From: CAVSSX01 sp963730735
Lineage (GTDB): Bacteria > Actinomycetota > Acidimicrobiia > Acidimicrobiales > RAAP-2
Assembly (NCBI GenBank): GCA_963730735.1
Contig: CAVSSX010000008.1
Location: 496,001 to 560,000, forward strand
Length of the DNA: 64,000 bases
Direction: 5' to 3'
The notes beneath the pieces were generated by a model, which made no database searches, was not told the DNA's origin, and saw only the letters and a program-made list of their open reading frames with translations. The translations under genes were made by a program, and so were the position numbers. This document shows, one piece after another, positions 17,899 to 28,156 of this stretch; position 1 is the stretch's first letter, and every line of letters starts with the position of its first letter.

Positions 17899-18343
17899 CG
17901 GCGCTCCTTTGACTCGGCGGGCGAACAGTACCAACGTCGGGCGGCCCACCCCGGTGCTCGAGGCGCCACACGAACCGCAGCCCCGACCAGGTGGCGTCGA
18001 TGGCACACACCTTGTTGTCGACCAGCCGCCGGGCCAGCCCGGCCTGGCGGACCACCTGGTCGCTGAGGTCGGTGGCTACGCCCGAGGTGCGCTTGGGCCA
18101 GGCGATCCAGAGGCCGCCCGAGGGGAAGATCATCCGCTCGAGGGCCCCGAGGCGGCGCTCGAGGGCCGCCCGGCGGTCGAAGAAGGCCACCACGACGTCG
18201 GCCCGACCCCCCGCCCGCCGGGTCACCACGACCCCGGGTGGCAGCTCGTCGAGCACGTCGTCGGGCGCACCGAGGAGGGCGAGGCGCGCCCCCTCGGTCA
18301 GGCCCAGCTTGCGCCAGAGCGCCCGATCGTCCTCGGTGGGCAC
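17891..18343 (-). CDS. DUF3052 family protein
   Basis: A 150-residue protein matching the actinobacterial DUF3052 pattern: LWRKLGLTEGARLALLGAPD near the start, VVVAFFDRRAALERRLGALE, MIFPSGGLWIAWPKRTSGV and the C-terminal VCAIDATWSGLRFVWR. The function is unknown; the domain is about 130 residues in relatives, so the last 20 residues may be a tail. It sits between a small hypothetical gene and the enoyl-CoA hydratase gene, all on the minus strand. Confidence 0.85.
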   Translation of the reverse strand: MPTEDDRALWRKLGLTEGARLALLGAPDDVLDELPPGVVVTRRAGGRADVVVAFFDRRAALERRLGALERMIFPSGGLWIAWPKRTSGVATDLSDQVVRQAGLARRLVDNKVCAIDATWSGLRFVWRLEHRGGPPDVGTVRPPSQRSAGD

Positions 18344-18367
18344 GGGTCCGGTTCCTCGTGCCGGGCG

Positions 18368-18727
18368 CTAGCCGAGCGACCCGAGGATGCTCTCGAGCGA
18401 GCCGACCGGGATCGCCCGGGGCTCGTCGGTGAAGTCGTGCTCGGTCTTCACCTCGTACATGCACCGCAGCGTCGTCGACTCGATCACCGTGTCGATCCGC
18501 TCGTGGCGGACGGCCTCGGACGGCGCCGAGGCGGCCAGGCCCTCGGCCAGCTCGTCGACGGTGACCGCCACGAAGCCGATCGAGAGCACGTCGCGCGGGT
18601 CGGTCAGGCTCTGGGCGTTGACCACCCGGGTCGGCACACCGAACCCCCGGTCGGCCTCCCACTCGGCGAGGAAGTCCTCGAAGGTGCGGCCCTCCTTCAG
18701 GCGGCGGACGAACACGCTGACGATCAT
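18368..18727 (-). CDS. Hypothetical protein, possible dimeric alpha/beta-barrel fold
   Basis: A 119-residue protein from the ATG at 18727 with a GAGAGGAG site. It begins MIVSVFVRRLKEGRTFEDFL and AEWEADRGFGVPTRVVNAQS, a pattern like small antibiotic-biosynthesis-monooxygenase or EthD-like domains that form ferredoxin-like dimers. I do not recognise the family. It is followed by the DUF3052 and crotonase genes on the same strand and is divergent from the acetyltransferase gene. Confidence 0.65.
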   Translation of the reverse strand: MIVSVFVRRLKEGRTFEDFLAEWEADRGFGVPTRVVNAQSLTDPRDVLSIGFVAVTVDELAEGLAASAPSEAVRHERIDTVIESTTLRCMYEVKTEHDFTDEPRAIPVGSLESILGSLG

Positions 18728-18798
18728 GGACGCTCCTCTCGGCCGGTCGTGGCCGACGGTAGACGAACGGCCCGGGCGGTGTGGCCCAGACTGGCCGG

Positions 18799-19338
18799 GT
18801 GGACCTCGGCTTCGCACCGCTCCGGGAGGACGACCTCCCCCTCCTCGCCACCTGGATCGGTCGGCCCCACGTCGAGCCGTGGTGGGGCGAGCCCTCGGAC
18901 CTGGCCGCCGTCACCGCCCGCTACCGCCCGCTGCTCGGCCACGACGACCCCACCGAGGGGTTCGTGGTCCGGCTCGACGACCGGTCGATCGGCTTCGTCC
19001 AGCGGTACCGGATCGGTGACGACCCGGACTGGCGGGCGGCCATCGCCGCCGCCCTGGGCGAGGCCGACGGTTTCGGTATCGACTACCTGATCGGGGAACC
19101 CGACGTCGTCGGCCGGGGCGTCGGGCGGGCCATGATCGCCGAGTTCGTCGACCGCTCCTGGTCCCGCTACCCCGACGCCGGCCGCTGCGTCGTCGCCCTG
19201 CAGCAGGCGAACACCGCCTCGTGGCGGGCCCTCGAGGGAGCCGGGTTCCACCGGGTCTGGGCGGGCTCGCTCGAGTCGGACGACCCGAGTGACGAGGGGC
19301 CCAGCTACCTCTACGTCCGCACCGCCCGGGCCGCCTGA
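18799..19338 (+). CDS. GNAT acetyltransferase, AAC(6')-like
   Basis: About 179 residues from the GTG at 18799 (a GTG at 18781 would add six). The start DLGFAPLREDDLPLLATWIG, the PHVEPWWGEPSD segment and the acetyl-CoA loop VVGRGVGRAMIAEFVD match the aminoglycoside 6'-N-acetyltransferase/RimJ-like branch of the GNAT superfamily. The conserved DYLIGEPD before the P-loop supports this. Homology alone does not show that it modifies an antibiotic. It is a single gene upstream of the SOS mutasome. Confidence 0.8.
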   Translation: MDLGFAPLREDDLPLLATWIGRPHVEPWWGEPSDLAAVTARYRPLLGHDDPTEGFVVRLDDRSIGFVQRYRIGDDPDWRAAIAAALGEADGFGIDYLIGEPDVVGRGVGRAMIAEFVDRSWSRYPDAGRCVVALQQANTASWRALEGAGFHRVWAGSLESDDPSDEGPSYLYVRTARAA

Positions 19339-19386
19339 CGACCCTCCCGAGCGCCCCACCTGGCCGCTCGCGGCCCGATGGGAAAG

Positions 19387-19400
19387 CGAACATATGTTCG
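19387..19400. promoter_or_regulatory. LexA/SOS box upstream of the mutasome operon
   Basis: CGAACATATGTTCG is a perfect 14-base palindrome and fits the LexA consensus of Gram-positive bacteria (CGAAC-N4-GTTCG). It lies 15 bases before the GTG of the ImuA-like gene, so LexA should repress the three-gene operon until DNA damage occurs. Confidence 0.92.
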
Positions 19401-19415
19401 CTACACTCCGCGATC

Positions 19416-20165
19416 GTGGAGGAGGCCATCAGCGCGTGGGGCACCCTGGCCGGCCAGGGGCCGGTGCTGGCCGAGGGCCGGGTGCTGGCCCTCGACCCCA
19501 CCCTGGCCGGGCTCTTCCCCGACCGGGGACTGCGCCGGGGCAGCGTGCTGGGCGTGGCCGGGGGCCACGGCGCCACCTCCCTGCTCCTCGCCCTCCTCAC
19601 CCGGGCCCTGGCCGCCGGCTCCTGGGCGGCCATGGTGGGCCTGCCGGCGGTCGGCGTGGAGGCGGCGGTCGGGCTGGGCCTCCCGCTCGAGCACCTGGTG
19701 CTGGTCCCCCACCCCGGGGCCCGGTGGACCGAGGTGGTGGGGGCGCTGCTCGACACCGTGGACATCGTCGTGGTCGGCCCGCTCGGGGCCTGCCGGGCGG
19801 CCGACGCCCGGCGCCTGGCCGCCCGGGCCCGTGAGCGCGATGCCCTCCTGGTCGTGGCCGCTCCGGGGGCCGGTGGTGGCGCTCGCTCGTCGCGTTGGCC
19901 CGAGGCCGTCGACCTGACCCTCGAGGCCACCGCCGTGCGGTGGCACGGGCTCGGCCGGGGTGAGGGCACCCTGGCCCGACGCGAGGTCTGGGTCCGGTCG
20001 TGGGGCCGCCGGGGTGGGGCCCGGGAACGGACGGCCCATCTGTGGCTGCCGGGGCCCGACGGGGAACTCCTCCCCGCCGGCCTGGCCCCCCACGAGATCG
20101 GGCGCCCGGGTATCGGGCGCGAGGGCGTCGGGCGGGAGCCGGCCGCCGGCGTCCGGGCCGGGTAA
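19416..20165 (+). CDS. imuA: ImuA-like RecA-fold mutasome accessory protein
   Basis: A 249-residue protein from a GTG 15 bases after the SOS box. The centre resembles a RecA/SulA-type fold with a degenerate Walker A (LGVAGGHGATSLLLALL) and a hydrophobic Walker-B-like strand (VDIVVVGPLG). The tail is rich in Gly, Arg and Glu. Position directly before imuB and dnaE2 under a LexA site identifies it as the actinobacterial ImuA-type partner needed for damage-induced mutagenesis. The next gene starts three bases after its stop, so the genes form one operon. Sequence conservation in this family is low, so naming rests mainly on context. Confidence 0.75.
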   Translation: MEEAISAWGTLAGQGPVLAEGRVLALDPTLAGLFPDRGLRRGSVLGVAGGHGATSLLLALLTRALAAGSWAAMVGLPAVGVEAAVGLGLPLEHLVLVPHPGARWTEVVGALLDTVDIVVVGPLGACRAADARRLAARARERDALLVVAAPGAGGGARSSRWPEAVDLTLEATAVRWHGLGRGEGTLARREVWVRSWGRRGGARERTAHLWLPGPDGELLPAGLAPHEIGRPGIGREGVGREPAAGVRAG

Positions 20166-20168
20166 GCC

Positions 20169-21699
20169 ATGCGCGCCCTGGTGCTCTGGTGCCCGGACTG
20201 GCCGGTCAGCGCGGCGGGGTTCGGCGCCGAGGACCCCGTCGTCGTCCTCGGTGGGGGCCGGGTGGTCACCGCCTCGGCCGGCGCCCGGGCGGCCGGCGTC
20301 TCGCTCGGCCTCCGTCGCCGGGAGGCCGAGAGCCGATGCCCCGGGCTGCTCGTGCTCACCCGGGACCCGGCCGAGGAGGCCCGGGCCTTCGAGCCGGTGG
20401 TGGCCGCCGTGGCCACGCTGGCCCCCGAGGTCGAGATCACCCGACCGGGCCTGCTCACCCTCGACGCCCGCGGACCGAGCCGCTACTTCGGCGGGGAGGC
20501 GGCGCTCAGCCGCCGGGTCGAGGCCTGTGCCCGGGCGGCGCAACCGGGCGAGGGGGCGCCACCCCCGCGCACCGGGGTGGCCGGAGGGCGGTTCGCCGCC
20601 GCCCTGGCCGCCCGCAGCGGTGCCCTGGTGCCCGACGGGGAGAACCGGCGGTTCCTGGCGCCCTTCCCCCTCTCGGTGCTCGGCCGACCCGAGCTGGCCG
20701 ACCTGCTCCACCGCCTCGGGATCCACACCCTGGGGGCCTTCGCCGACCTGCCGGCCCCCTCGGTCCTGGCCCGTTTCGGCCCCGACGCGGCCCGGCTCCA
20801 CGAGCTCGCCCGGGGGCTCGAGGGGGCGCCGGTCCACCCGGCGGAGCTGCCCGAGGAGCGAGGGGTGGTGACCCACTTCGACCCGCCGGTCGACCGGGCC
20901 GAGACCGCCGCCTTCGCCGCCCGGTCCCTGGCCGACGAGCTGGTGGCCGGTCTCGGGCGCCACGGGCTCGTCTGCAGCCGCCTGCGGATCGAAGCCGAGA
21001 CCGAGCACGGCGAGACGCTGCTCGCGCCGCTGGCGGGCCCACGACGTCCTCGGGCCCGAGCAGATGGTCGAACGGCTGCGCTGGCAGCTCGACGGCTGGC
21101 TGTCGGGCACGACCACCGAGCCCACCCCCACCGCCGGCCTCGTCCGCCTGGCCCTCACCGCCGACGAGGCCGTCCCGGCCCGGGGTCGCCAGCTCGGCCT
21201 GTGGGGCGGGGCCTCCGACGCCGACCACCGGGCCCGCCAGGGTCTCGACCGGTTGCGGGGGATGCTCGGCGAGGGTGCCGTGGCCACCGCCGTCCTCGGC
21301 GGCGGACGCAGCCCGGCCGACCGGGTCACCCTGGTGCCGTGGGGCGAGCCCCGGCCGCCGGAGATGGCCGCCTCGCCGTGGCCCGGTCACCATCCCCTCC
21401 CGGCCCCGGCCGTGGTCCACCCCGACCCGGTCCCGGTCGACGTCCGGGGGGCCGACGACCGTCCGGTCACCGTGAGCGCCCGGGGCCGGCTCAGCGGAGA
21501 ACCGGTCCGGGTCTCGGTCGACGGCGGGCCCTGGCGGACCGTCACCGCCTGGGCCGGTCCGTGGACCACCGACGAGCGGTGGTGGGACCCCCGGTCCCGC
21601 CGCCGGCGGGCCCGGTTCCAACTCCTGGGCGACGACGACCACGCCCACCTGTGCGTCGTCGAGGAGGGCCGGTGGCGGATCGAGGCCACCTATGACTGA
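20169..21699 (+). CDS. imuB: ImuB, inactive Y-family polymerase homologue (one frameshift)
   Basis: About 510 residues once an extra base at 21027 is removed. It opens with LVLWCPDWPVSAAG, where active Y-family enzymes carry a catalytic Asp, and has ITRPGLLTLDARGPSRYFGG where they have the second acidic pair; both are missing, as expected for ImuB. The helix-hairpin and little-finger regions follow, and RGRQLGLWGG resembles the beta-clamp-binding motif by which ImuB tethers DnaE2. The frameshift lies between LLA and RWRAHDVLG. It is in operon with imuA and dnaE2. Confidence 0.85.
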
Positions 21700-21708
21700 G
21701 CGCGCCCA

Positions 21709-24700
21709 GTGACCGAGTACGCCGAGCTGCACGCCCACTCCAACTTCAGCTTCCTCGACGGCGCCTCCCATCCCGAGGAGCTGGTGGTCGAAGCCGCCCG
21801 GCTCGGGCTCTCGGGCCTGGCCCTCACCGACCACGACGGCCTCTACGGCGTCGTCCGCTTCGCCGAGGCCGCCCGTCGGGCGCAGCTGGCGACGGTGTTC
21901 GGCGCCGAGCTGACCCTCGGCCTGACCCGACGCCAGAACGGGGTGGCCGACCCCGAGGGTCACCACCTGGTGGTGCTGGCCCGCGACCCCGAGGGCTACG
22001 CCCGGCTCAGCCGGACGATCGCCGAGGCCCAGTTGGCCGGGGGGACCAAGGGCCGACCCCGGGTGGACCTGGCCGAGCTGGCCTCGGCCCACGGTGGGCA
22101 CTGGCTGGTGCTGACCGGCTGCCGGAAGGGGGCGGTGCCGGCGGCCCTGGCCGCCGAGGGCCCGTCGGCCGCCGGCCGGGCCCTCGACCAGCTGGTCGAG
22201 GGCTTCGGTCGGGACAACGTGGGCGTGGAGCTGTGGCACCACGACGACCCGGTCGACTCGGCCCGCAACGACGCCCTGGCCCGCCTGGCCGTCGAACGGG
22301 GGACCGAGCTGGTGGCCACCGGCAACGTCCACTACGCCACCCCGGCCGGCCACCACCTGGCGGCGGCCCTGGCCGCCGTGCGGGCCCGACGGGCCCTCGA
22401 CGAGATGGACGGGTGGCTCCCGGCCGGCCCGAGCGCCCACCTGCGCTCGGGGGCCGAGCAGGCCCGGCGGTTCGCCCGGTTCCCCGGCGTGGTGGAGCGG
22501 ACGGCCGAGCTGGCCCGGGTACTGGCCTTCGACCTGCGCCTGGTGGCCCCGGGGCTCCCCCCGTTCCCGGTGCCCCCGGGCCACGACGAGCTGAGCTACC
22601 TGCGCCAGCTGGTCGAGGAGGGCGCCACCGCCCGCTACGGCCCCCGGGGCGACGAGCGGGTCCCGGGGGCCTGGGCCCAGATCGACCACGAGATGGCGGT
22701 CATCGAGCAGCTCGGCTTCCCGGGCTACTTCCTGGTGGTGTGGGACATCGTCACGTTCTGCCGTCGCCACGACATCCTCTGCCAGGGACGGGGCTCGGCC
22801 GCCAACTCGGCCGTCTGCTTCGCCCTCGGCGTGACCAACGCCGACGCCGTGGCCCTGGGGCTCCTCTTCGAGCGGTTCCTCTCGGCCGAGCGCGACGGGC
22901 CGCCGGACATCGACGTGGACATCGAGTCGGGCCGGCGGGAGGAGGCCATCCAGTACGTCTACGAGCGTCACGGGCGCCACCACGCCGCCCAGGTGGCCAA
23001 CGTCATCACCTACCGGCCCCGCTCGGCCATCCGCGACGCCGGCAAGGCCCTGGGCCACGCCCCGGGGACCATCGACGCCTGGACCAAGCAGCTCGAGCGG
23101 CACGGTCGGGGGGGCGGCCTGCTCGGCGAGCGAGACGCCGGGGGCCGCCCGGTCCACGACATCCCCGAGCAGGTCGTGGACCTCGCCGCCCGGATGGAGC
23201 ACTTCCCCCGGCACCTGGGCGTCCACTCGGGCGGCATGGTGATCTGCGACCGCCCGGTCCTCGAGGTCTGCCCGGTCGAGTGGGCCACCGCCCCCGGCCG
23301 CACCGTGCTCCAGTGGGACAAGGAGGACTGCGCCGCCGTCGGGCTGGTCAAGTTCGACCTGTTGGGCCTGGGCATGCTGGAGGCCCTGCACCGGACCATC
23401 GACCTGGTGGCCGAGCACCACGGGGTCACCGTCGACCTGGCCCGGCTCGACCAGGACCCCGCGGTCTACGAGATGCTGTGCCGGGCCGACACGGTCGGCG
23501 TGTTCCAGGTCGAGTCCCGGGCCCAGATGGGCACCCTCCCCCGTCTGAAGCCGACGACCTTCTACGACCTGGTCATCGAAGTGGCGCTGATCCGTCCCGG
23601 GCCCATCCAGGGCGGCTCGGTCCACCCCTACCTCCGCCGCCGCAACAACGAGGAGCCGGTCACCTACCTCCACCCGCTGCTCGAGCCGAGCCTGCACAAG
23701 ACCCTCGGCGTCCCCCTGTTCCAAGAGCAGCTCATGCAGATGGCCATCGACGTGGCCGGCTTCAGCGCCGCCGACGCCGACCAGCTCCGCCAGGCCATGG
23801 GGTCCAAGCGCTCGGCCGAGCGGATGGACGCCCTGCGGGCCCGGTTCTACGACGGCATGGCCGAGCGGGGCATCCACGGGCCGGTGGCCGACGAGATCTT
23901 CGCCAAGATGGCGGCCTTCGCCAACTTCGGCTTCCCCGAGTCCCACTCGGTCTCCTTCGCCTACCTGGTCTACGCCAGCGCCTGGTTGAAGCTGCACTAC
24001 CCGGCGGCCTTCTGCGCCGGCCTGCTCAACTCCCAGCCCATGGGGTTCTGGGCCCCGCGGACCCTGGTGGCCGACGCCCGGCGGCACGGGGTCGTGGTGC
24101 GCCGGCCCGACGTGAACCACAGCGGGGCCACGGCCGGGCTGGAGCCGCTCGACGACGGCCCCGAGGCGGCCGTCCGCCTGGGACTGGCCTCGATCCGCTC
24201 CCTCGGCGCCGAGGCGGCGGAACGGGTCGCCGCCGGGCAGCCCTACCGGGACCTCGAGGACCTGGCCCGGCGGTCCGGGCTCAACGAGGCCCAGCTGGAG
24301 GCGGTGGCCACCGCCGGGGCCACGGCCAGCCTCGGGCGGGGCGACCGCCGGGAGGCCCTGTGGGCCGCCGGCGCCCTGGCCCGGTCGGGCCCCGGAGCAG
24401 CTCGAGGGCATCGTCGTCGGGGCCGAGGCCCCGCCGCTCCCGCCGATGACCGAGACCGAGGAGGTGGTGGCCGACCTGTGGGCCACCGGGGTGACCACCG
24501 GGACCTCCCTCACCGAGCTGGTCCGGCCGGCGCTCGACGACCTCGGGGTGACCACGGCCGAGGGCCTGGTCGGCATCGCCGACCGGACCCGGGTGACGGT
24601 GGCCGGGGTGGTGACCCACCGCCAGCGGCCCGAGACGGCCCGGGGGGTCACCTTCGTGTCCCTCGAGGACGAGACCGGCCTGATCAACGTGGTCTGCTCG

Positions 24701-24859
24701 ATCGGGGTGTGGGCGCGGTACCGGCGCACCGCCCAGTCGGCCACGGCCATGGTCGTGCGGGGACGGGCCGAGTCGGCCGACGGGGTGGTCAACGTGGTGG
24801 CCGAGCGGATCGAGTCCCTGGAGCTGGCCGTGGCCACCCGGGCCCGCAACTTCGCCTGA
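21709..24859 (+). CDS. dnaE2: Error-prone DNA polymerase DnaE2 (one frameshift near the 3' end)
   Basis: About 1,049 residues from a GTG nine bases after imuB. The N-terminal PHP domain (ELHAHSNFSFLDGASHPEEL, ALTDHDGLYGV) precedes the C-family polymerase core with the catalytic acidic motif PPDIDVDIESGRREEA, GRGSAANSAVCFALGV, and RPGPIQGGSVHPYLRRR. A C-terminal OB domain (VTVAGVVTHRQRPETA, FVSLEDETGLINVV) is in the +1 frame because of an extra base at 24394. It performs translesion synthesis with ImuA/ImuB after SOS induction, causing induced mutation. Length and domain order are usual for DnaE2 apart from the frame break. Confidence 0.9.
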
Positions 24860-25053
24860 CCAGGACCGACGGCACGACCTCATCCTCTACCTGAGATCGA
24901 GGATCGAGGCCGACGCCGCCGGTGGGCCACCTACGACCGACACCCGACCCCGCCGACACCCGGGCGGCGCCCCCGAAAAGAAGCCTGCAGGAGCCTGCGT
25001 TTCGACGCCCAACCTACCCGGGAGCGCAACACGACACTGGGTAAGTTGGCGCA

Positions 25054-26001
25054 ATGCTCGGGCATGCTCCACAGCTGACGATCACCGATCTGGCCCTCCC
25101 CCGGGACTTCGACGCCCTCTACGGGGACAAGCTGGCCACCGGCCTCAGCCTGGGCGGTGGCGGCCTGTTCTTCGTGGCCTGGCAGATCGCCTACCTCCAC
25201 CAGCTGGCGGCCGACGGTGTCCGGCTCGACCAGGCCCAACGCACGGTCGGCACCTCGGCCGGCTCGGTGGTGGCCGCCGCCCTGCTGGCCGGCCGACTGG
25301 GCCGAGTGAAGGCCGAGCTGTCCCTGGTGGCCAAGGTCCCGGCGATCCTGGCCGCCCTGGCCCCCTCGAGCGACCTCCACCCGAGCCAGCAGCGGGCCCT
25401 CGACCTGTTCTGGAAGGCGGCCGACAACGACCGGGCGACCATCCGGGAGATCGGCCACGCCGCCCTGGCGGCCACCACCCCGAGCCCCGAGGCGGCCCGT
25501 CGCAGCCTGGCCCTGTTGACCGGGCGCCGGGGATGGCCCTCGCCCCACCTCTTCATCAGCTGTGTCGACGCCTACAGCGGCGAGCGCTGCATGGTCACCG
25601 AGGTGGCCGGCGTCCCCGCCCTCCACGCCGCCGCCGCCAGCAGCGCCGTGCCGGGGATCTTCCCCACCCAGCTCATCGGCGACCGGTGGTGCATGGACGG
25701 TGGGGTGAGCGGGTCCGGCGTCCACCTCGACGTCCTGGCCGGGGCCAAGCGGGTGGTGGTGCTGGCCCTCAACGACGGCACCGACGAGGACGAGGGCGCC
25801 CTGACCAGCCGGCCCGGCGACGCCCTGCGGGAACGCCACGCCCTCGAGGCGACGGGTACCCAGGTCTTCCTCCGGACCCCCGAGCAGGTCGACTACAACG
25901 AGCTGATGTCGCCCCAGTCGGTGCCGAGGGCCCTCGAGATGGGCTCCCGCCAGGCCAAGGCCGACGTGGCCGAACTGCGCACCTTCTGGTCCCCCGGCTG
26001 A
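25054..26001 (+). CDS. Patatin-like phospholipase
   Basis: A 315-residue patatin-fold hydrolase. The oxyanion loop is LSLGGGGLFFVAW, the nucleophile is S68 in TVGTSAGSVVAA, and the catalytic Asp is D215 in WCMDGGVSGSG, so the Ser-Asp dyad is complete. Such proteins release fatty acids from phospholipids or other lipids. The ATG at 25054 follows a weak site. It is a single gene upstream of the catalase; the intervening bases hold the catalase promoter. Confidence 0.88.
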   Translation: MLGHAPQLTITDLALPRDFDALYGDKLATGLSLGGGGLFFVAWQIAYLHQLAADGVRLDQAQRTVGTSAGSVVAAALLAGRLGRVKAELSLVAKVPAILAALAPSSDLHPSQQRALDLFWKAADNDRATIREIGHAALAATTPSPEAARRSLALLTGRRGWPSPHLFISCVDAYSGERCMVTEVAGVPALHAAAASSAVPGIFPTQLIGDRWCMDGGVSGSGVHLDVLAGAKRVVVLALNDGTDEDEGALTSRPGDALRERHALEATGTQVFLRTPEQVDYNELMSPQSVPRALEMGSRQAKADVAELRTFWSPG

Positions 26002-26063
26002 TCCCGACGAACCGGCCCCGGCCGACCCCCGCGCCCGACGGCGATCCGCCTCTTGTCTTTTTC

Positions 26064-26078
26064 TTAGAATCGTTCTAA
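26064..26078. promoter_or_regulatory. PerR/Fur-type box upstream of catalase
   Basis: TTAGAATCGTTCTAA is a near-perfect 7-1-7 inverted repeat and differs at three positions from the PerR consensus TTATAATNATTATAA. It lies 32 bases before the catalase start. A Fur-family regulator gene directly follows the catalase, making peroxide- or metal-responsive control likely. Confidence 0.7.
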
Positions 26079-26109
26079 AGTTGGAATCACCCTAGCTCTG
26101 GAGGTCGCC

Positions 26110-27573
26110 ATGACCCGTCGCCCGCTCACGACCGAATCCGGTGCCCCGGTCGTCGACAACCAGCACAGCCAGACCGCCGGACCCTCCGGCCCGGTTCTCC
26201 TCCAGGACCAGCACCTGCTCGAGAAGCTGGCCCGGTTCAACCGTGAGCGCATCCCCGAGCGGGTCGTCCACGCCAACGGCTCGGCGGCCTACGGGGTCTT
26301 CGAAGTCACCGCCGACGTCACGGCCTTCACCCGGGCCCGCTTCCTCGAGGCGGTGGGCAAGCGCACCGAGGTCTTCGTCCGCTTCTCCACCGTGGCCGGC
26401 GGCCGGGGCTCGGCCGACGCCGTGCGCGACCCGCGGGGCTTCGCCGTCAAGCTCTACACCGAGGACGGGAACTACGACCTCACCGGGAACAACACCCCGA
26501 TCTTCTTCATCCGGGACCCGCTGAAGTTCCCCGACTTCATCCACTCCCAGAAGCCCGACCCGTACACGAACCACCAAGAGGTCGACAACGTGTGGGACTT
26601 CTTCTCCCACTCCCCCGAGGCCACCCACATGTTCACGTGGCTCTTCGGCGACCGGGGCATCCCGGCGAGCTACCGGCACATGGACGGCTTCGGCTCCCAC
26701 ACCTACCAATGGGTCAACGCCGCCGGCGAAGCCCACTGGGTCAAGTACCACTTCATCACCGACCAGGGCATCGAGTGCCTGGACTCGTCCGAGGCGGCCG
26801 AGCTGGCCGGCCTCAACCCCGACAGTCACCAGCTCGACCTGGTCGAGGCCATCGACCGGGGCGAGTTCCCGTCGTGGACGCTGAAGGTCCAGCTGATGCC
26901 GGTGGCCGACGCGGCGACCTACCGCATCAATCCCTTCGACCTGACCAAGGTGTGGCCGCACGCCGACTACCCGCTGCACGAGGTCGGGCGGATGACCCTC
27001 GACCGCAACCCCGACAACTACTTCGCCGACGTCGAGCAGGCCGGCTTCGACCCGGGCAACTTCGTCCCGGGCATCGGGCCGTCGCCCGACAAGATGCTCC
27101 AGGGGCGGCTCTTCGCCTACGGCGACGCCCACCGCTACCGCCTGGGCATCAACCACACCGAGCTGCCGGTGAACTCGCCCCACGCCACCACGGTCGACAA
27201 CTACGGCCGGGACGGCGCCATGTCGGGCCGGGGCAACGGCGGCCGGGCCAAGAACTACGAGCCCAACAGCTTCGACGGCCCGGTCGAGACCAACGAGCCG
27301 TACGCGGCGCCGCTGGCCACCGACGGCGCCTCGGGCCCCTACGACTGGGACCAGCGGGACACCGACGACTTCGCCCAGGCCGGCGACCTCTACCGCCTCC
27401 AGGACCCCGAGGCCCAGCAGCGGCTGGTGGACAACCTGGCCGGCGGCTTGGGCGCCGTCTCGGCCGGGCCGATCGGCGACGGGATCGTGGAGCGGAGCAT
27501 CGGCTTCTTCCGGGCGGCCGACCCCGAGCTGGGCGAGCGGGTCGCCCGGGGCGTCAAGGAACGGCGGGGCTGA
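26110..27573 (+). CDS. katA: Catalase, clade-3 monofunctional haem type
   Basis: A 487-residue haem catalase that converts hydrogen peroxide to water and oxygen. The active-site His is H54 in RIPERVVHANGSAAYG, the distal Asn is in YDLTGNNTPIFFIRDP, and the proximal haem ligand is Y337 in RLFAYGDAHRYRLG. Its length is that of small-subunit clade-3 enzymes. CTGGAGG lies six bases before the ATG. A PerR-like palindrome sits in the promoter and the Fur-family gene follows 43 bases downstream, probably in the same transcript. Confidence 0.93.
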   Translation: MTRRPLTTESGAPVVDNQHSQTAGPSGPVLLQDQHLLEKLARFNRERIPERVVHANGSAAYGVFEVTADVTAFTRARFLEAVGKRTEVFVRFSTVAGGRGSADAVRDPRGFAVKLYTEDGNYDLTGNNTPIFFIRDPLKFPDFIHSQKPDPYTNHQEVDNVWDFFSHSPEATHMFTWLFGDRGIPASYRHMDGFGSHTYQWVNAAGEAHWVKYHFITDQGIECLDSSEAAELAGLNPDSHQLDLVEAIDRGEFPSWTLKVQLMPVADAATYRINPFDLTKVWPHADYPLHEVGRMTLDRNPDNYFADVEQAGFDPGNFVPGIGPSPDKMLQGRLFAYGDAHRYRLGINHTELPVNSPHATTVDNYGRDGAMSGRGNGGRAKNYEPNSFDGPVETNEPYAAPLATDGASGPYDWDQRDTDDFAQAGDLYRLQDPEAQQRLVDNLAGGLGAVSAGPIGDGIVERSIGFFRAADPELGERVARGVKERRG

Positions 27574-27616
27574 GCCGGGCGGCCAGCCGGTCGCCGCTCC
27601 TACGCTCGTCGCCACC

Positions 27617-28040
27617 ATGGCCCCCGCCACCCTCCTCGAACGGCTGCAGACATCGGGCTGGCGGCTCACGCCCCAGCGCCGGGCGGTGGTGCTCGCCCTG
27701 GCCGGCGAGCACGTGCACCTCACGGCCGACCAGGTGGCGGCGGGGGCCCGGCGCATCCTGCCCGAGATCAGCACGGCCACCGTCTACAACACCCTCAACG
27801 ACCTGGCCGCCTCGGGTGAGGTGAGCGTGGTGCGGGTGGCCGACGGCAGCGTGCGCTACGACCCCAAGGCCGGCCCCCACCACCACCTGGTGTGCGACGG
27901 GCTGCGGTCTCATCTTCGACGTCGAGCCGACCGGGGTCGAGGGCCTGGCCCTGCCCCGGTCCGAGCGCTTCGGCATGACCGTCGACGGGGTCGAGGTGGT
28001 GTTCCGGGGGCGTTGCAGCACCTGCGCCGAACACGGCTGA
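27617..28040 (+). CDS. Fur-family (PerR-like) regulator, one frameshift
   Basis: About 140 residues after removing an extra base at 27901. A winged helix (LQTSGWRLTPQRRAVVLALA and ISTATVYNTLNDLAASGEV) is followed by the dimerisation/metal domain with HHHLVCDGCG and the C-terminal CSTCAEHG, giving the two CxxC-type sites for structural zinc. Its place just after catalase and the TTAGAA-type box before catalase suggest a peroxide sensor, but PerR and Fur cannot be separated by sequence alone. The frame break falls exactly between the two halves. Confidence 0.85.
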
Positions 28041-28156
28041 CCGTCCGGCGGCCGACGCCCGGGCGGCCCCGGGCGCCTCGCCCGGGGCCTAGGTTGTCGG
28101 ACACCAGGCCCGGGCGACGGGCCGACCCGATCCGCCACCGACCGCAGGAGGACACC

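Noticed and set aside
826..24849. Very long open frames antisense to known genes (for example 826-3615 plus strand and 20506-24849 minus strand)
   Set aside because: They are by-products of extreme GC content; their translations are low-complexity and they oppose genes with clear family motifs.
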